From Cryptomeria japonica (taxonomy: Eukaryota; Streptophyta; Pinopsida; Cupressales; Cupressaceae), in assembly GCF_030272615.1 (NCBI RefSeq), contig NC_081406.1, forward strand, positions 463,292,072 through 463,356,071: a stretch of DNA of 64,000 nt, given 5' to 3'. A program made the position numbers and the translations under genes. The number at the start of each line of letters is the position of its first letter. The stretch's first letter is position 1. Shown piece by piece: positions 9,944 through 21,644 of this stretch. Below the pieces are notes generated by a model. It had not been told where the DNA came from. It made no database searches and saw only the letters and a list, made by a program, of their open reading frames with translations.

Positions 9944-12900
9944 GTGGCTATCAAGGATGGATCAGATGAACAAAGGTATGAAGAAAAAACCCTAATATCT
10001 CACATAAACACTAATGATTCTTGGATTATAGATAGTGGATGCTCACATCATATGATAGGAGATAAACACAAGTTTGTTATGTTAGAAGATTATGATGCAG
10101 GCTATGTTAGATTTGGTAATGATGCACCATGTTCGGTAAGAGGTAAAGGATCTATAACACTTCTTGATAATACAAGATGTAATGATGTTTATTGGGTTGA
10201 AGGTTTGAAATATAATTTGTTGAGTGTAGCACTACTAAACAACACAGGTTACCGAATAGAATTTCAGAAAGGAATTTTCAAAGTTAATGACAAGAATGGA
10301 AAGTTAGCTGCTACCTGGACACAAACAAAAGGTAATACATTTCACCTTGACTCAACTCACAATAAGTGTTTGTATGCAAAGATTGATGATACTTGGTTAT
10401 GGCATAAAAAGTTTTGTCATGTTAATTTTTATAATCTGATCAAAATAAGTAAGAAGCACTGAGTAAGAGGTCTACCGAGTCTTGAAAAACCTGAGAATGT
10501 TATGTCCCAAGGATGTCAGATGGGTAAGATGACAAGATCTAGCTTTACAAGTAAGTCCTACACTTCTAAGGGAATTTTAGATCTTGTGCACACTGATCTT
10601 TGTGGTCCTATGAAAGTTCAGAGTTATTATGGTGATAAGTATTTCATATTATTTGTGGATGAATATTCAAGGATGATGTCAGTAATGTTTCTAAAAGAAA
10701 AATCAGAAGCTTTTCAAATGTTTAAATGGTACAAGGCTAGAGTTGAAAATGAAACAGGAAGACAACTAAAATGTCTTAGATCAGACAGAGGACGAGAGTT
10801 CACATCTAATGAGTTCAACTTGTTCTGCAATGATCATGGTATTAAAAGACAAGTCTCTGCACCAAGAACTCCACAACAAAATGGAATAGCTGAAAGAAGA
10901 AATAGATCTATTGTGGATTGTGCTAGAACACTGATGATTGAGAAGAAAGTTCCACAAACATTTTGGAGAGAAGAAATAAGCACATCTGTTTACACCTTGA
11001 ACCAAGTTCAATTGAAGAAAGGTACTTTGAAGACACCTTATGAAATCTGGTATTGCAAGAAACCTAATGTAAGCTATTTTAAAATCTTTGGAAGTAAATG
11101 CTATGTTCATAAAGATGATAGAAATGGCAAGTATGATTAGAAAAGTGAAGAAGGAACGTTTCTAGGATATTCTTCTAGAAGCAAAGCATTTAAATGTCTG
11201 ATCAACTCATCTAACAAAATAGTAGAAAGTGCAAATGTGAAAATTGATGAATTTGCAAAAAGAAATGATGAAGGAAATTCCAAAGAACCAGAAGACTATG
11301 ATGAATTTGTCTATGTGCAACCGAGAAGTCCTATCGAGAAAACTGTTGAAGAAAATGAAGAAAATATCCAGTTACTGAGTGATAACAAAGATCATATAGA
11401 GCCTATCGAGCCTGTATTAGCCAAGTATGTAAGAAGACATCATGCACCAAGTCAGATTATAAGAGATAAGGATGATGTAGTGATGACAAGGAACAAACTA
11501 AGACATAACACATGTTTGATATCTGAATTTAAACCGAGAATAGTGAAAGAGGCATTTAACAGTGAAGATTGTATAAATGCTATGACAGAAGAGATTGATC
11601 AAATCAAGAAGAATGACACATGGACACTAGTCCCAAGACCAAAGGACAAAAATGTAGTCAGTACAAAGTGGATCTTCAGAAACAAGCTAAATGAAAAAGG
11701 GGAGGTCATTCGGAACAAAGCAAGACTAGTTTGCAAAGGTTATGCCCGAGAAGAAGGAATTGATTATGGTGAGACTTTTGCACCTGTTGCTAGACTTGAA
11801 GGAGTAAGAACATTGTTGGCATATGCTGCTTTCAAGAACTTCAAGGTATATCAAATGAATGTCAAATCTGCATTTCTGAATGGAATATTAGAAGAAGAAG
11901 TTTTCATTGAACAACCTGAAGGATTTTTTGAAGACAATGATAAAGATTAGGTATGTAAATTGAACAAATCTTTATACAGTCTGAAACAAGCACCTAGAGC
12001 ATGGTATGAGAGATTGCACTCTTATTTGATTAAGATTGGTTTTATAAGGACAAGTGAGAACAACAACATGTACATGAAGAATGATGAAAATGGAATACTA
12101 ATCTCAGCCATATTTGTTGATGATATTATATTTTGTGGAAATGACTCTTTATGCAAGAACTTTGGAAATGAAATGAGCAAAGAATTTGAGATGTCATTAA
12201 TTGGTGAGATAAAGTATTTTATAGGTTTACAAATACTGCAAATGAAAAATGAGAGTTTCATTACTCAATCCAAGTACATAAAGGAAATCTTGAAGAAATT
12301 TGGAATGGAGGATTCAAAACCAGTAAGTACTCCTATGACTACCAACTGTAAACTATCAAAGAATGATGAATCTAAATCTGTTGATGAGACACTTTACCGA
12401 TCTATGATTGGAAAGTTGCAATATGTTGTTCACAGCAAGCTAGATATAGCACATGCAGTAGGTATTGTTGCAAGATTCTCTATTGATCCTAAGGAAACAC
12501 ACATGATGACAATCAAAAGAATTTTCAGATACTTAAAAGGCACTGAAGATTATGGCTTAGTATATCAGAAAGGAAATGATTTTGATTTAAAAGTTTATAC
12601 TGATGCTGATTGGGTAGGCAACATTGATGACAGGAAAAGCACAAGTGGAGGAACTTTCTTCTTAGGAGAAAGACTAGTGAGTTGGCTTAGCAAGAAACAA
12701 GGATGTGTTTCTCAATCAACAGCTAAAGTTGAATATGTTTCTACAATACTAAATTGCACCAACATTGCATGGATCAAACAATTGTTGGAAGGTATAAATG
12801 AGAAAGTTACTGAGCCAGTAACTATATTCTGTGACAATACTAGTGCCATTAATATTTCAAAGAATCCTGTTATGCACTCTAAGACAAAGCACATATCTAT

Positions 12901-13066
12901 CAAATATCATTATCATAGAGAAGAAGCTCAAGAGAAGAAAGTGGTGTTGGAATATGTTAGCACAAAGGAGCAAATTGTAGATATCTTCACCAAGCCACTA
13001 CCAAAGGACACTTTTAAATATCTCAGAAGTAAGTTAGGGTTCCTACCCCTATCTTCTACTCACTGA
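9944..13066 (+). pseudogene. pol: copia-2 pol: protease, integrase, RT, RNase H (three stops)
   Basis: One frame covers all of pol. Protease: WIIDSGCSHHM (about 10020-10055). Integrase: WHKKFCHVNF..., with the first Cys of the CxxC pair changed to Ser (MSQGCQMGKM, about 10500), then the SDRGREF (about 10780) and PQQNGIAERRNRS (about 10870) blocks. [22 protein letters not shown] (about 11870-11930), SLYSLKQAPRAWYERL, and the catalytic box FVDDI (12113-12130). RNase H: DADWVGNIDDRKSTSGG (about 12603-12650), and HSKTKHISIKYH through FTKPLPKDTF to the TGA at 13064-13066. Stops are at about 10460 (TGA; copia-1 has CGA), 11138 (TAG; copia-1 has CAG) and 11948 (TAG, expected Trp). All three fit single C-to-T or G-to-A changes. 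Confidence 0.95.
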
Positions 13067-16000
13067 CCAAGTTTGGTGAAAGCATCTCTTGGGACTATTT
13101 AAAATTGAATCAATTTTATAGGCCCATTTCAAAATTTTGCTTTGCATGTCAGAAAAGTACCTAAATGAGTCAGTTTGAATGACTTAATTAGAAAGGGGGT
13201 AAATGGAGCCGGTTGATTTTCAGAGGGTAAGGCTTGGGATTCATGTCCCACACCTTTAATTTGGCCTATAAAGTGTGTTGCAACTTTCAAAATTCAGTTT
13301 GGATAAGTTTATGAGGTACCCATTTTGAGGGGTGAGCTGGAAGTGCATTTTAGGCACAAATGCAGATTTTATTGAGTAGCCTACTTTGAGTGATTACACC
13401 TTTTTCCCTATTGATCTTCATGGAGAAATTCAAATTGGATTCAATTCTATGCATAAATGTGAGTCAACCTACAAAATTTCAAGTTCTAATGAATCCATTT
13501 GCAGTTTGTGTGGTTTGACTAGTCCCTGTTCCGACAGCTAGTTGGAGCCCTATTTCGCACAAGTGTAAAAGTTGCCTCAGTGAGCATCATGCCATAATGT
13601 TTGTTCTAGGTTATTATTGGTATAAATGATGAGCTACATTTCAAATTTCAAGCCTATGTCAATCCGTTTGATCAGTTTTCAAAAGGGTTCATTTGGCCAT
13701 CATTTTCAGTCTTCCGTACTTTCAGTGTCGTATCAGTTAATGTAGCCATTTTTGTAGCGCGCCGTTTGCATCCTATTAGTCTAGTGATCGAAATAAGAAT
13801 TCTAAGTTTTAATATGTACTTCAAGGTACCTATGTTTCAAATTTGAGGGGCTACGGAGGTCGTTTGATATTTTTGAGAAAGGCGTCATGTGTTGCCAGGA
13901 CATTGACTTCATCAAGTCCGCAGTGTCGACAAAGCTAGTTTGTCATTTTCATCGATTAATGTCTCTTCTCTGGAGACTCATATTGAGAAACCATTTGGTA
14001 GATTTCATGCTTGCATATCATTGTACACGCCTGTCAAACGACACGCTCCAGAAAGGTGTTTTGATAGGTTTGAAAAATACATCTTCGCGATTAAATGCAA
14101 AAACGTGGTGCAAGTGCCTGAAAGTCGTAGAATGTGGATTAATGATCCGAAAATGATGCCGATCATTTCCAGAGGTATGTTTGAGGTTCGTGAAGCATTT
14201 CAGAGGTTATTTGTATGAAAACAAAAAAAAATTTAGTCGGACCCACTTTGGGGCTCGACTGTAATTCGCCAATAGGATGGTGAGAGGTGATTTCAGTTTG
14301 CTTGTTTTTTATGGATTGATGAGTGTGTTTCTTGCACTCTGGTGGCAAACCTCAAATATTTCAGAGAGATGTTAAATTTACCAATATATATTATTGATTG
14401 GGCATGCACATTTGAAAATGAAGAGGAGGTTAGTCTTGCATTGAAAGAAATACTTAAAATGAATGTGGTAAAGAAGAGTTTTCATTATTTTGATAAAGGC
14501 ACACAAAGATAGTCCATCATGACACTCTTTTCTATGTTTTAGTGAATAAAATTCACAGGGTAATGGCAACCAACAAATACCTTCAAGAAAATGCAATGGT
14601 CAGCAAATGACTTCTTCTCTCCCCCCTGCGTGACATGGAGGATGGTAAAAGAGCAGCGTTGGAGTTTTGATGAAATGCAACAACAAACAACACACAACCA
14701 AATTCAATGGCAAATGCAAAATGATAGTTCACGTGGTGAAGAGGGGGGGGGCGATTGAAAATTAAAGCAATTGCTAGAATACTTGTTGGGCATGGTGTTT
14801 TGGAGTTGCAGTGCTATGGTGAGTGCCAATGTCCCCTACGTGGTGGATAGGGAACAACAGGAAATGTGGTGTTTGAAGGATCCAGCATTGAGCTCTTAAA
14901 TGAGTGCAAGCAACAAGCAACGAAAACAAATGAAATCTCCTCCCTCACATGGGTGTATGGGCAATATTGAAACCAAGGCAATGTAAAAATCCAGACCTCC
15001 AAGTCTCATGTGGTAGTTGAAATGGTTTGCAGAATCCTCCCAGCAGTCCACATGGGGATTGGAGAAGGGTTGCAGAAGAAATCTAAGCTGGGCGTGGTAG
15101 CTGGTGAAAAAGGCATAGAAACCATTAAGCAAAAATAGAATGTTGGTATCCTCCATGTAATTTGTGGAATGGGCATTTTGTTTTAATAAACAACAATCAA
15201 ATGCAAAGTGCCCAGCACATGGTGTGGTATGGGTAAAAGGGGATACAACAACAGTTTTGTAACTTCAGCATTCAGAAACCCCATCGCCCTTGCTAGTATT
15301 CTTTCCTCCCTGCTAGTAGAAGGCATTGAAGCTTCAACAAAATGCAAAACATACTCATAGCAGCAACTTCCTCCTTTCGTGGAAGCCAGTGAAGGGTGGA
15401 GAGATTTTAAATGAAGTGGAAATTGTCAGCTAGTATGGGGTTTGCATTTTTTTTATGAAACTCCAAGTAATGCAATGTGGCTAATGTGGAATGTTGTCTT
15501 CTCCTCCCTTCGCGTGATCTTCTGCAGTGTGTGTATAAGGAAATCTCCATTAAAACCCCAAGCAAGGTGCCAAAGAAGAGAGTTAGTCCTCCCTCCATGT
15601 AAAAATTTCAAGAAAGATGCACTTTTTGGGCAAGTCTTTTATCCCACATTCAATGGGAAGTGGTACCTTTTAATGTTTATAAGCAAAAACAAACACATCC
15701 ATAGTGTCAAAGCCATCTAGGATTTTGACGGACGGTGCCTATGGGTGCCCAAGGTGGGCCCACACGTGGGCACAGATCATAAGGTGATGGAGGAGGTGAC
15801 TGAGCGGTGATGAAGTGGACCCCATGTAGGCATGCTTCTCGAAGCAAACAGGTGAATTTTGTAGAGAAGGGTTGGCTTAACTAGTGAGCAAATCCGAGAT
15901 GATCCGACGAAGCGTGTGATTTCATGGGCTGAAGATGCACATGAGTTACACCCTACGAAATGGCAAAAAATGTAAAGATCATGCAGGTTCCAACTGATCA

Positions 16001-17820
16001 GATGGTCTGGGCGGTTTTGCAGGCCAAAGTTGCTCGCTAGTTAAGCCCTGCGAAACAACGAAACACGAAATGGTGAAAAAGGCGAAAATGCAGCATGGTA
16101 AAGGTCGAGTAAGTTCAGAGTAGATTGATGGCCTGTGTGGTTTCATGGAATGAAGATGCACGCCGGATAAACCCTGCGAAATGGTGAAAGCCAGGTGGTG
16201 CACAAGTGGCAGGTCCTATCAGTGGTCCAACAGGCGGGTCCCGGTGAGGTGGTGATGACGTGGCACCTAGGTGGACGACAAGCAAGCGGACACGTGGCGG
16301 AGAGACGAGGTGTCATCCCAGGTGGCACCCAATGGACCCCATCGACCAATCAGAGGCCATCACATGGCAAAGCATCAGGGCACAATCAGAGCAAAAATCA
16401 AATTTAAAATCAGTAAATTACATAGTGCCAACTATATCAAATAAATGAAAAATTTAAATGATGTGCACAAATGGGGAATTAATTAGCCCAGGGCTCAATT
16501 TTGGCCCAAATATAAAGTGTTATATGTTTTTGGAAAGATTTCAGAATGAGGAATCTGATTATGGAGTTAATTTTGGCAAAGATCAGATATTTTGGGAGCA
16601 GTTTGGTCGAGAATGAAATTCAGTTAGAGAGGAGAGACTTGGCAATTCAGTTGCAGATTTGATTTGGTTCCCTCTCCTTCTTATTTCCAATTCTTCTCAT
16701 TTGTAAGGGTTCCAAAATTCTATGAGAGTGTCTCCAGTTTTCATGGCTTCCATTTTCTAAAGATCTTGACCCAAGTTTGTAAATGCTTCTTTTTGGTTTC
16801 AAGGTATAGAGATTTCAATGCAGTGTTGTAAATGTGGTTTTAGTTGCAGGTCTTGCCTGTGTCAGGCATAAGTAAATTTCACACAATATTGACTCTAGGT
16901 ATGTATTTCATTATCATAAATTGAATCCTCAAGGAGGATGAAATTAGTCAATTTCAAGGAGATTGTTGTGGCTATTGATAGGTATCCTTCAATGAAGGTT
17001 TTTAAATCTGTAGGTAGTCATAAATGATGAAATATGTATCCAGATCTGATAAATTTATGAATGAATCAAATAGTGCATTACTATAAGGTATTGATGCATG
17101 AATATCTTGTTTAAGGAAAATAAACTTGCATCTATGATTTATATTTGTAGTTATGTGTGTGACTCTGCTACCCAATGAACAAGGCACTAGTCTTTGACAG
17201 ATTTGGGAATGGTCTCAGAACAACAATTTTAAAAGAAAATCTATTTCCCTTTATGTTTAGGGGTTGTGTTCTTTCATTCCAAGCTCTTTTTCATTTGTGG
17301 TTTATATAGATCTAGCCAATCTATAGTGTGTTTCTAAATTGGATGAGTTTGTGGAATGCTCTATCTGCTTCATTGATGTTGTCATGGTGAGTGAATAAGT
17401 TTGGTTCAATGCATCAAAAGGGTGTCCCCCCCTAGGTCTAGCAGAACCTAAAGTGCAGGAGGATCAATTAAGATCCTATGTTATGTTGTCCAATCCCTAA
17501 TGTGTTTCATAGACTAAAATTGGCCATTTCATAGAAGGATTGGAGGTATACCTAGGTTATCACTTTTGGTGAACAACAGCATCAATCCGATGACTCTATT
17601 GAAAATATTTTGGGGAGTTGATGCTGGAGTTATACACTTTAGAATGTTTTCTAAAAGTGTACTAGAATTAATACTAGAATATTATAGATAATGATACAGG
17701 GAACAAGAATTGAAGACAAATGCTCTGACCGAGACTCAGTGTATACACAATAGCAGGAAATAACTTCTTACAGAAACAAATTATGTTTTAGTTCTTTTCT
17801 TTTTTTTTGGGCATTGTTGT
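13067..17820 (+). other. Long non-coding post-pol region of copia-2, possible nested insert
   Basis: No convincing gene is seen. The block 13081-17564 is flanked by the 9-bp direct repeat TTTGGTGAA (13072-13080 and 17565-17573), which may be a target duplication. I could not find matching terminal inverted repeats or an LTR pair. Inside are a stretch ending at about 14250 that resembles the end of the LTR-like unit at 53169-56146, a zone of loose CCTCC/ATGTGG repeats (14600-15720), diverged tandem units (15900-16210), a GC-richer segment (16190-16350) and a promoter-like AATATAAAG near 16508. The short ORFs here are not conserved and I do not call them genes. Confidence 0.6.
15905..16210 (+). 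repeat. Diverged tandem repeats, about 95-126 bp per unit
   Basis: Three units can be aligned by the anchor CCCTGCGAAA (15951 as CCCTACGAAA, about 16046, about 16172). Each is preceded by a block like TTTCATGGAATGAAGATGCA (15920 and 16141; a weaker version near 16014). The spacing is uneven, so the array is old. Confidence 0.65.
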
Positions 17821-18064
17821 CAAAGGGGGAGAAGACCAATGTATGAGAAAAGATCTACCAATGGGGGAGAAGACCTACCAAAGGGGGAGAAGAATAATAT
17901 ATGGGAGAAGATTGAGAGAAGACTAGAGATTGAAATAAAGATTGAAAATAGAAGAGAAGTCTAATGTATGGGGTAGAGCATTTCAAGCATTTCAGAATCA
18001 CAACAATCCGAAACTTTTAAAGGTCAAATCAATTGGTTTTACCATCAATTCCAAAGGAGGAGAT
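17821..18064 (+). other. Iterated purine tracts and polypurine tract of copia-2
   Basis: Copies of GGGGGAGAAGA occur at about 17824, 17863 and 17883, with weaker ones after. The functional polypurine tract is CCAAAGGAGGAGAT at 18051-18064, directly before the 3' LTR. The same layout precedes the 3' LTR of the pol-less element at 46149. Repeated purine tracts of this type could offer extra plus-strand priming sites. Confidence 0.75.
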
Positions 18065-19574
18065 TGTTGGCAATATTACATTATAACAGATAATGAAAGA
18101 TTGTTGACATTTCAATAAGGATATTGAGAAGGTTGTTGATGATTATGGACATAACTGATTAAAGATGTTTTACTATCTTGATATTATTATTTTATCATTG
18201 ATGTCAAGAAATTGATTTTCTAATTCAGTATGATGTTGCCATATCTTGATAAGTGTGATATGAAGATTATAAAGAAGTCGGTAAAAGACACAGGAAATAA
18301 TATGATGAATAAGGGGATAAGTTATTCAATGGGCAACTACTACTGAGTCAGACAATGATGAGATCATGATGTTTTAGATTGTTTTAACATCATACATATA
18401 TTGTAAAATGTAAAGGTTAATACTATACTATGTTATCAGGCAAAGAACCTAGTCAGTAAACCCTAAGGTTATCGCTATCGGTTAATGAAGGCAGAATGTC
18501 TACCAAGTAAAGTTTAGTATTCACCGAGTTACAACCGAGCTATAACAGAATGCATTAAATGTTTACATGTGATATTTAATGAAAGAAGTTGATGAGCTGG
18601 AGTGAATTCAATGATTCGTAAGTCATGTATTAAGATTGTTAAAAAATATATGGTAAAGAAATATCGGTATGAAGATCTACAACTCGGATTGAACCGCAAT
18701 ACCCTAACATAAGTTCCAAGGCAAATATGCAAGTTCCAAGGTGGGGTGAAACATTTTCAGATCAAAGAATACATTGAACCTGGACAAGATTGAAGATCTG
18801 GCTATGATTGATCATGGGAAATGTGATCAAGGAGATTAAGCGGTTAGAAGATTGTTTATAAATAGGAAACTGTTGATAAACAATGTATGTGGGCAAGTGT
18901 ATGCACAGGGATGCTACATAGTGATTACCGAGCATAGAAGCTTGAAGACCTGTTAGAATAATAGAGTATAGATACAAAGTAGATAGACAAGATTACTTCT
19001 ATGTCTATATTATATTGAACAAATAGAAATCTTCTTTAGCATTTTAGATGTGAAGTTGCAGATAGATTTTTATTACTATTATTTTGTGAAAGTGACAGAA
19101 AATCTCTTAACCAAGTTGACTTAATAGTCTTATATGTAAATCCTCTAGCAAGGTGACATTCTTATTGAGTGTTGGAAATCCTTTGACAAGGTCACTTCTA
19201 ACAAAGTGAAGATCCTAACAGATTTGAGGGAAATCCCTTTATCGGGTCACATCTAGCAATGTGTTTGTAATCTTTAATAGGATTTGCTTTTAACCGAGCA
19301 TACTCTAGAAGAGTATATTTCTTAGTGGGTCCGAAATCCCACAGTGGTTTTTTGCTATTTGGGTTTCCATGTTAAATCTGTTGTTATGAGGTCTATATTG
19401 TTCATATGCTTTTGAGTTTGCATCTTTGACAGTTTTTGGTTATATGACTTATATATATGTTACCGAGGTTGAATCTGATGTTTTAATGGATGATTAAGTT
19501 TGTATGATTCACCCCCCCCCCTCTCTTCTTGTTGGCTATTGGATTTGTACTTATATTAATTATCAGAACTATCA
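18065..19574 (+). repeat. 3' LTR of copia-2
   Basis: It starts TGTTGGCAAT and ends ACTATCA, followed by the CTTAC duplication at 19575-19579. The layout matches the 5' LTR, including TATAAATAG at 18857-18865 and a C-run at about 19511-19520. At 18112 an inner TGTTGACATT follows a purine-rich stretch. This corresponds to where other copia LTRs in the window begin. Confidence 0.95.
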
Positions 19575-19579
19575 CTTAC
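19575..19579 (+). other. Target-site duplication CTTAC, right copy (copia-2)
   Basis: Identical to 7507-7511. The LINE reading frame resumes with YLGLLL immediately after it. Confidence 0.92.
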
Positions 19580-20620
19580 TTGGGGCTCCTCTTATGCCAT
19601 GATCCTCCGAATACCTTTTGGGGAGCCTTGGTGGATAAATTCCACAAGAAGCTATCTAGATGGAAGGGTGCTCTTCTTAGTCAAGCTGGTAAGGTTCAAT
19701 TGCTAAGATCCACTCTTCAAAGTATTCCTCTCTATGCTATCAGTCTATTTAGGATTCTTGATAAGTATGTTGAGGCCATTGAAAAGATTCAGAGATCCTT
19801 TTTATGGACAGGGGTTGAGGAGAAGAAGAGAATGAACTTGATTGCTTGGGAGAAGGTCTACAAGCCTATAAAGAAAGGAGGTCTAGGCCTTAGAAGAATA
19901 AGAGACATGAATAATTACATTATGGCCAAGCGATTTGGAGAGGTTATAGAAATCAAGGAGAGTGGAAAACGATATGGGATAACAAATATAAAAGTCAATG
20001 TCTGAACCTTTAAAGCTTCCTCAAGGCAAAGATTATCCCAATTGGATCCAACATATGGAAAAATGTATCTAGGACAAGAGACTTAATTGCCAAAGGTACA
20101 AAATGGAAATTGGGAAAAGGGAATCTTATCCGATTCTGGGAAGACCCTTAGCTTCTGGAGACCCCTTTGAATGAAAATTCTGAGTTGAACAAATTTCAGA
20201 ATCAATGCAAGGAAAGATTTGGAACCAAGGTGGAGGATTACTTGAAAGATGGATAGTGGAAGGACTTGTCTCAGGTGGACCAGTCATGAACTCTATGGTG
20301 AGGATTGAAGAAGAAGACAATTTAATTTGGAAACTCACAGCTAGTGGTTCTTTTACAACCGCCTCTCTATATCATCAACAGTTCTACAACATGGAAAGTC
20401 CATGCTCGGCTAAAGCATGGGTGAAAGGCCTCACACCTAAGATAGACATTTTCTTCTGGATAGCCATTCAAGATAAAATTCTTACTACTGAGAATATTAG
20501 AAAAAGAGGTTTTAGCATGCCTAGTTTCTGTATTCTTTGTAAGTAGAATGAGGAGACTATAAACTATATGCTCTTTCATTGCCCTTTCTTTGTTGATGTT
20601 TGGGGAAGTTGTCTGGATCA
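19580..20620 (+). pseudogene. LINE ORF2, RT thumb and zf-RVT domain (broken)
   Basis: The first part, to 20005, is one readable frame: KLSRWKGALLSQAGKVQLLR and the conserved WEKVYKPIKKGGLGLRR. Frameshifts follow near 19990 and 20150. The zinc-binding domain is seen at 20330-20600: SFTTASLYHQQF, TPKIDIFFWIAIQDKILT, FCILCK, then after a TAG NYMLFHCPFFVDVWG (partly in another frame). Spacing of the Cys/His residues fits zf-RVT, found after the RT in plant LINE proteins. The role of this domain is not well defined. Confidence 0.85.
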
Positions 20621-20945
20621 CTTCAAAGTCAGTTCGGGTTTCCCCAACTCAATTCAGGAGATTTTCAATTAATGGCATCATCCTTCAAAAAACAAAACCA
20701 ATACCTTATTATGGAAAATTGCTTTACCTCACATATGTTGGGGCATATGGAAAGAGAGAAATGATAGAGATTTCAGAGAAAAGACTACTAAGGCTAAAAT
20801 TGTGTTTGAAAAAATAAGAAGTATAGTGGAAAATATGAATATCATAGGTAGTATGGATACTCCTCATGATAAGGATGATTAGTGTATCTACAAAAAGTGG
20901 AGATTAAAGGTTCAAGAGTGCTTTTAGAGCAACCCTAGAGAGGGA

Positions 20946-21430
20946 GTGATATGGATCAGCCCGCCTAGGGGATGGATGAAAATCAATTTTAATGGGGCCT
21001 CAAAGGGTAACCTGGGTGTTGTAGGATGTGGCGTGGTCCTAAGGGATGAAAGGGGAATATGCAAAATCATAAAATGTATTCCCATAGGAAATCACACTAA
21101 TCATGTTGCCAAAGCCATGGCAGCTTACCATGGGATGAACCTTGCCAAGGAAGCCAAATGCACTAAATTTTAGTGTGAAGGAGACTCCTTAAACATTATC
21201 AATTACTTAAATATGAAATTCCCGCCTTCTTGGTCAATTAGGAATGCTATTAAAGCAACTAGGAAAATCAGTGAAGAATTTGAAATGTGTGTTTTTACAC
21301 ATGTATAGGGAGGCCAACTCCTGCACTGACTGGCCAACCAACCTAGCTTGCTAAATGAGAGACATCATTACTAGTTATGGTGAAATGGAGATTGCAAGTG
21401 AAATGAAATCCTTGCTCAATCATGACCAGA
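20946..21430 (+). pseudogene. LINE ORF2, RNase H-like C-terminus (broken)
   Basis: MKINFNGASKGNLGVVGCG (about 20976-21035) matches the RNase H-like start usually written xNxDGASKGNPG, with the catalytic Asp read as Asn here. HTNHVAKAMAAYHGMNLAKE covers the second acidic block, where the expected Glu (A-E-A) reads as Lys. After a TAG at about 21171 the frame continues with CEGDSLNI and, near 21300, the REANSCTDWPTNLA block (a reading after a further stop). Loss of two catalytic acids shows the enzyme is dead. Confidence 0.82.
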
Positions 21431-21644
21431 GCTAGACAAGGCACTGTGGTACTTTTAATCATTATTTTTAATGACCTTTCCACCTTTTTTGATGTAGGGT
21501 TTTCTCGAAGATAATGAGCATTTATATAGGTGCCTTATCATTATTATTTGGCACAGATTCTGGGTGCTATTATAGAATAACCATAGAAACCAGAGGAGAG
21601 GCTATCAAATTGAGAGAAGGAATTGCAAGGAAGGTGCCAGAAAA

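Larger units (their letters stand above)
7512..19574 (+). mobile_element. Ty1/copia LTR retrotransposon copia-2, complete but defective (12.06 kb)
   Basis: The element has LTRs of 1512 and 1510 bp, a primer-binding site at 9026, gag-pol (9088-13066), a repeated purine-tract zone and a polypurine tract before the 3' LTR. It sits in the RT of a LINE with a clean 5-bp duplication. It is unusually long because about 4.5 kb of non-coding DNA (13081-17564) follows pol. That stretch may itself be a nested insertion. Gag has a deletion and frameshift and pol has three stops, so it is not autonomous now. Its SIRE/Maximus-like placement is an inference from RNase H motifs and the iterated purine tracts. 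Confidence 0.95.
19580..21480 (+). mobile_element. L1-type LINE, 3' portion (RT thumb, zinc-binding domain, RNase H)
   Basis: This continues the LINE broken at 7511. First comes the post-YLG block (LSRWKGALLSQAGKVQLLRS), then IAWEKVYKPIKKGGLGLRR, a zf-RVT domain and an RNase H-like domain, in the order of plant L1 LINEs that carry RNase H. Several frameshifts and stops break it. The end is not clear: a T-rich stretch near 21480-21490 may mark the old 3' end, with no true poly(A) run. Confidence 0.9.

Noticed and set aside
13887-14218. Two overlapping ORFs inside the copia-2 post-pol block
   Set aside because: No similarity to known proteins and they overlap a segment that resembles an LTR end.
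15905-16210. CRISPR-like array
   Set aside because: The units are diverged, unequal in length and lie in plant retroelement DNA.
16195-16448. GC-rich overlapping ORFs near 16.2-16.4 kb as a small gene
   Set aside because: Both strands and several frames are open because of base composition; no start context or homology seen.
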